Below are positions 32,101-34,727 of a DNA stretch of 34,727 bases, in pieces. The notes beneath the pieces were generated by a model. It saw only the letters and a program-made list of their open reading frames with translations, did no database searches and was not told the origin of the DNA. The stretch is from an uncultured Flavobacteriales bacterium. Its GTDB lineage: Bacteria; Bacteroidota; Bacteroidia; Flavobacteriales_D; Sanyastnellaceae. Location of the stretch: positions 1 through 34,727 of the forward strand of contig CAJQJX010000002.1 in the NCBI GenBank assembly GCA_905478795.1, read 5' to 3'. Position 1 is the first letter of the stretch. Each line of letters opens with the position of its first letter. The translations under genes were made by a program, and so were the position numbers.

Positions 32101-34260
32101 CAGCCCGAGTCATGCACGGGAACATCAGATGGATCGGTTCAAGCGACAGTCTCCGGAGGAACAGCTCCCATTTCAGTGCTATGGACCGGTGGCCCTGAAG
32201 GCGATGTGTGGGCGGGCTTGACAGCAGGTGTATACACTTGGACAGCCCTTGATTTTTACGGTTGTGACACGACTGGAACACTTGAAGTGGTGACGGAGGG
32301 AAGCTTGACGGCCGTCGCCGAAGTGCTGCCCGTGTCTTGCGATGAAGGCTCGGTTTCTGGCGCTGTGTCTATTGCCGTGAGTGGAAACGTATCGGCCATC
32401 ACGGTGGTGCTCGGAGGACTTCCCGCCGATGAGGTCGTGGACAACACCACCTCGGGCATTTGGACGTGGTCGAACTTGGCCGCAGGCTCATACGGTTGGA
32501 GCGCCTCTATCGGTGAAGGGTGCGCTTCAACAGGTCAAATCGATGTGGTGCTTCCACCCGCCTTGATGTTCCAAGGAAACGCCATTCAACCAACGTGCGA
32601 AGGTGAAGGGGGTGTTGTTGAGGTAGACCCTATCGGAGGTGAAGCGCCACTGGAGGTGGCGTGGCAAGGCGTGACTCAGCTTGGAGACACAGTGCAAGGC
32701 ACGGGAACTGGATCCGTGAATTTGGAAGAAGGACAATACACATGGACGGTGTCAGATGCTGCCGGTTGCAGTTTGGACACGGCCATTCAAGTAGCAGCCC
32801 TTTCCATAGGGCTGTCCATGGAGCAAGAGCTCGTTCAGCCCACCTGCGGAGGGGCTTTGGCAGGAGAGGCCACCTTGACTCCGACGGGCGGAATTTCTCC
32901 ATACTCTGTGGTGGTGCAAGGAGCAGCGGACAGCACCTTCCTTCCATTCTTGGTGCCTGGAGCATATCCTGTCACCCTCACAGACTCCTTAGGCTGTGCT
33001 TTCCTCGACACGGTGCTCATCGAGCCCGCCAGCGACTTCGTTCTGTTTGCAGAAGTAGACTCGGCGACGTGCTCTAACAGCGAAGATGGCCAAGTGGTGT
33101 TGACCACGGCCAATGGAACGGGGGAGGTAGACTTCATCTTTTCGGGGCCCTTTGGGGCGATGGCTGTGGGGGATACGGTAGCAGGGGTGGGTGCCGGAGT
33201 TTACGAGGTCACAGCACTAGACAGTGCGGGCTGCCCCGCAGTATTGTTGGTCAGTGTTGAGGCGCCACCACCGGTGATCGTGTTGTTGGACAGTTTGGTG
33301 CGCCCAAGCTGCGCAGGCGACGAGGACGGATACCTGGCTGTAACGGTCGAGGGCGGCGTGGGAGGCCCCTACGAGGTCAATTGGTCATTGGATGCAGCCC
33401 CATGGTCCAGCGGCCCTATTCAAGCCTCCATTGGCGAGGGCGTCTATGCCGTTGAGGCGTTGGATGGGCAAGGGTGTTTGGGTAGCATTGAGTCGATACC
33501 ATTATTGGCCCAAGGCGATGTCGTTCTCTCTGTCCCCTCGGATACGGCATTGTGCGCGGGCACACCGTTGCAACTCCAGGCCCAAGCCACAGGAGCCACA
33601 GAAGCGTTTTGGAGCATTCAAGGCAGCAGCAATGGTGTGGGTTTGAATGCCTTGACAGACAGCATTTCAGAAGGTGGGCACTATTGGACCTTCACCGCCA
33701 CCCGCTTGGGCTGTGTTCAGCAAGACTCTGTGCTGGTCACCGGATGGAGTTTGCCCACCCCCAATGCGGGACCAGATGCGATGATTGTTTCTGGTGCCGC
33801 CGCCAATTTGGGCGTAGGGGGCGCCCCAGAATCTTGGGCTTATGCCTGGAGTCCCAGTGTCGACGTGGCGTTTGCAGAATTGCCATCGACCCCCACCAAC
33901 ATACTTTTTGAGACCACGGTTTTCATCCTTCAGGCCACCACTCCAGAGGGATGCTCAGCCACGGATACCGTTGAGGTCGGGGTGTTACAAACGCTGGATA
34001 TCCCGTCGGGTTTTACCCCCAATGATGACGGGACCAACGATGTGTGGAACCTGACCGGTTTGGACCAGTACCCCTCTGCAGAGATCACTGTATTCAACCG
34101 GTGGGGTGACGTGCTCTTTACCCAAGGCGCCTATGACGGGGCTTGGGACGGCAGGGTGAACGGGATTGTCGTTCCTGTGGGCACCTATTACTATCACATT
34201 CGGGTCAATGAACCCGCGCTGCAGACCGAGTGGACCGGTCCCATTACCATTATGCGATGA
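29125..34260 (+). CDS. Large SprB-repeat T9SS type B surface protein
   Basis: This is a 1711-residue secreted adhesin-like protein. The hydrophobic signal WWLMMLWAIPALSMAQ is at about residues 25-40. A GTG at 29182, preceded by AAGGGAG, would give a more ordinary 21-residue signal peptide and may be the true start. About 18 degenerate SprB-type repeats of some 70-80 residues follow to about 1450. Each opens with a Cys-containing turn (PTCFGFSDGT, PSCPGLSDGI, IQCSGDENGS), most have a second Cys near the end (DSGGCSQT, DNNGCAAS), and each ends near a short Pro-rich linker. Residues 1450-1620 form other Ig-like modules. A type B sorting domain closes the protein (about 1628-1711: PSGFTPNDDGTNDVW, VFNRWGDVL, GTYYYHIRV). 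In Flavobacterium, SprB is a mobile gliding adhesin; the same role here is plausible but not shown. Confidence 0.9.
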   Translation: MTKRTLAYRPCVIPKQGRIVVGAKWWLMMLWAIPALSMAQDCPDEVDVLQPITCSGADDGVLSVSVPDGVESSEIYWLQNNDTLFGAVQSNLGPGSYLVFIPGCAPLGATLNEPFTFFISAAITRLPTCNDPCSGEITVTPNFGQGDITYSWSHDAAETGPVGDNVCEQVILVSAIDENGCSDQDIITVEIPDVEVLTFGTDPTCFGFSDGTVAAVATGGLGGGFDFSWIDASGIEIGTESEVTDLQAGGYLVTATDSGGCSQTETVFLEAPPPVDVDLVATGVSCFGDTDGTASALFEDAANYAWTGPDGFTAFGPDEDALTMLSPGLYEVFVTAADGCIGAGSVEVISPDPLVAEPFLSPPSCPGLSDGIVGAIAEGGTPEYTVEWTLSDGSVAEGDFLNNVTAGSYSYALEDDNGCAASGAVTLEDPEPLAASIAIEMPLCAEGPLSESGSVQATVTGGLSPYNSVWVDAATAQVVATGLSAANLSSGGYGLGVMDMLGCILDTVVVLEAPDSLFLETTVTPPLCAGEGNGSATATASGGSPDYSFVWTGGGAPILGPVIGGLSEGAYAVVVTDGNGCEATEEVLVEEPAPLELTLSAVPVGCNGSDGAALGSVTGGSSPYDWTWLDGDQTVVSAVDSATGLSPGEYTAVVTDGAGCEASEVATVGTLPPLEIDLSLGEVDCATGEATIDAAVSGGELPVALVLTGEGGPLEFSSGTVLPFGAYTLVATDGRGCTADTAWVLNPPIEVTSAVVPFGCDGGGVIQLDFTGGDPEAQVTVEAGSLGAPNASTSNSAVWESVSEGQYTIVVGDGTCSVSEEVEMTGVSVFEWSVEVLPFACEEAAGGIEVSVSGGVLPLEVVGSSLDGATTWSSLDTLGLSAGTYALSVLDDAGCQRDTVLEVVELPALMVTVVASDIQCSGDENGSITIEASGGAAPLTLGAVGESGPLSLPLDDLAPGVYSAGAIDSRGCTADTIVEVLSPAPLEVVTDVQPESCTGTSDGSVQATVSGGTAPISVLWTGGPEGDVWAGLTAGVYTWTALDFYGCDTTGTLEVVTEGSLTAVAEVLPVSCDEGSVSGAVSIAVSGNVSAITVVLGGLPADEVVDNTTSGIWTWSNLAAGSYGWSASIGEGCASTGQIDVVLPPALMFQGNAIQPTCEGEGGVVEVDPIGGEAPLEVAWQGVTQLGDTVQGTGTGSVNLEEGQYTWTVSDAAGCSLDTAIQVAALSIGLSMEQELVQPTCGGALAGEATLTPTGGISPYSVVVQGAADSTFLPFLVPGAYPVTLTDSLGCAFLDTVLIEPASDFVLFAEVDSATCSNSEDGQVVLTTANGTGEVDFIFSGPFGAMAVGDTVAGVGAGVYEVTALDSAGCPAVLLVSVEAPPPVIVLLDSLVRPSCAGDEDGYLAVTVEGGVGGPYEVNWSLDAAPWSSGPIQASIGEGVYAVEALDGQGCLGSIESIPLLAQGDVVLSVPSDTALCAGTPLQLQAQATGATEAFWSIQGSSNGVGLNALTDSISEGGHYWTFTATRLGCVQQDSVLVTGWSLPTPNAGPDAMIVSGAAANLGVGGAPESWAYAWSPSVDVAFAELPSTPTNILFETTVFILQATTPEGCSATDTVEVGVLQTLDIPSGFTPNDDGTNDVWNLTGLDQYPSAEITVFNRWGDVLFTQGAYDGAWDGRVNGIVVPVGTYYYHIRVNEPALQTEWTGPITIMR

Positions 34261-34727
34261 AGCCATACAGCAACACCATTGCACAGATGAAGTGGTCCTT
34301 GGTTGTGGCAGCCTTGGCCTGGGGTGCAGGGCTGGGCGCTCAACAGTTGCCCGTCACCACGCTTCCGCTCGACCATGCTTTTGATGCCCATCCAGCCGCG
34401 GCGGGTGCGGATTCTTTGATCCACGTCAGTTTGTGGCAACGCAGCCCTTGGACAGGCGTTCCTTCGGCGCCGAGAACCACGTCTTTGGCCTTGACGTCAC
34501 CTACAGGCTCATCCTCGCTGGGGTGGGGTGCCCGAGCTTGGAGTGACATCGCCGGACCTACGCGAATGGCAGGGTTTCACATGGGCCTGGCCTACAAATC
34601 CCGATGGACAGAGCGTTGGAATTTGTCTTTGGGCATGGGACTGGGTTGGATGCAGTTTTCTGTCGATGGCAACCAAATCGAGTTGGAAGAGGCGGGCGAC
34701 CCTGTTTTGGGGGACACCTACCAAACC
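34257..34727 (+). CDS. PorP/SprF-family outer-membrane protein, truncated by the window edge
   Basis: This frame stays open for 157 codons from the ATG at 34257 to the last base, so the 3' end lies outside the window. The start overlaps the SprB-like gene stop as ATGA. The translation begins MKPYSNTIAQMKWSLVVAAL, with a signal peptide ending near LGAQ, then QQLPVTTLPLDHAFDAHPAA and strand-like segments including MGLAYKSRWTERWNLSLGMG. The last matches the LDLAYAYHLK...WRLAAGAAIGFMQ region of the PorP/SprF protein encoded at 28124. An internal Met (the second MK at residue 11) could also start. It completes the second cargo plus PorP/SprF module. Confidence 0.82.
   Translation, partial: MKPYSNTIAQMKWSLVVAALAWGAGLGAQQLPVTTLPLDHAFDAHPAAAGADSLIHVSLWQRSPWTGVPSAPRTTSLALTSPTGSSSLGWGARAWSDIAGPTRMAGFHMGLAYKSRWTERWNLSLGMGLGWMQFSVDGNQIELEEAGDPVLGDTYQT

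Noticed and set aside
29270-33500. A CRISPR array or DNA-level tandem repeat
   Set aside because: The periodicity is at protein level only; no identical DNA repeats or regular spacers are visible.

Overview
The window looks like a chromosomal segment of a moderately high-GC member of the Bacteroidota, most likely Flavobacteriales. The reasons are several type IX secretion (T9SS) genes (SprE/PorW, PorP/SprF, type A and type B sorting domains, SprB-like repeats), Bacteroidota-type promoters (TTG, about 20 nt, then TAnnTTTG), and a DUF4175 - RsbW-like ATPase - ybeY - mnmG operon that I recall from this phylum. No phage, insertion sequence, CRISPR array or rRNA operon was seen.

Layout. 1-4.7 kb: the T9SS lipoprotein SprE/PorW (minus) is divergent from an inner-membrane-anchored LytM/M23 endopeptidase (plus), and a PfkB-family kinase is convergent with the latter. 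4.7-4.9 kb: tRNA-Asn(GTT) with a recognisable promoter and a bidirectional terminator. 4.9-9.5 kb: a minus-strand operon of a secreted MORN_2-repeat protein, a four-PAS HisKA_2 histidine kinase and a LytTR response regulator. 9.46-9.97 kb: the longest non-coding stretch, AT-rich, with clustered DnaA-box cores and inverted repeats. 10-14.7 kb: rpiB and an M28 peptidase (plus), facing an ALDH7-type aldehyde dehydrogenase and a thioredoxin-fold lipoprotein (minus). 14.9-21 kb: the minus-strand operon DUF4175 - ATPase - ybeY - mnmG, with a parS-like 16-bp palindrome at each end of mnmG. 21.2-27 kb: a large type A T9SS cargo protein, a DMT exporter, HemW and a biotin carrier protein. 27.1-34.7 kb: two tandem modules, each a type B T9SS cargo protein translationally coupled to a PorP/SprF-family outer-membrane protein; the second PorP/SprF runs off the window.

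The most interesting reading is that the window spans the chromosome origin. Minus-strand genes left of about 9.5 kb have C>G on the given strand, whereas minus-strand genes between about 12 and 19 kb have G>C. The switch lies at the AT-rich DnaA-box-bearing gap, and two parS sites lie 5-7 kb away. No dnaA, parA or parB is in the window, so this origin call is an inference from cis elements. The second theme is T9SS surface display: SprE belongs to the core apparatus, while the genes after 21 kb encode type A and type B cargo plus the PorP/SprF partners thought to handle type B cargo.
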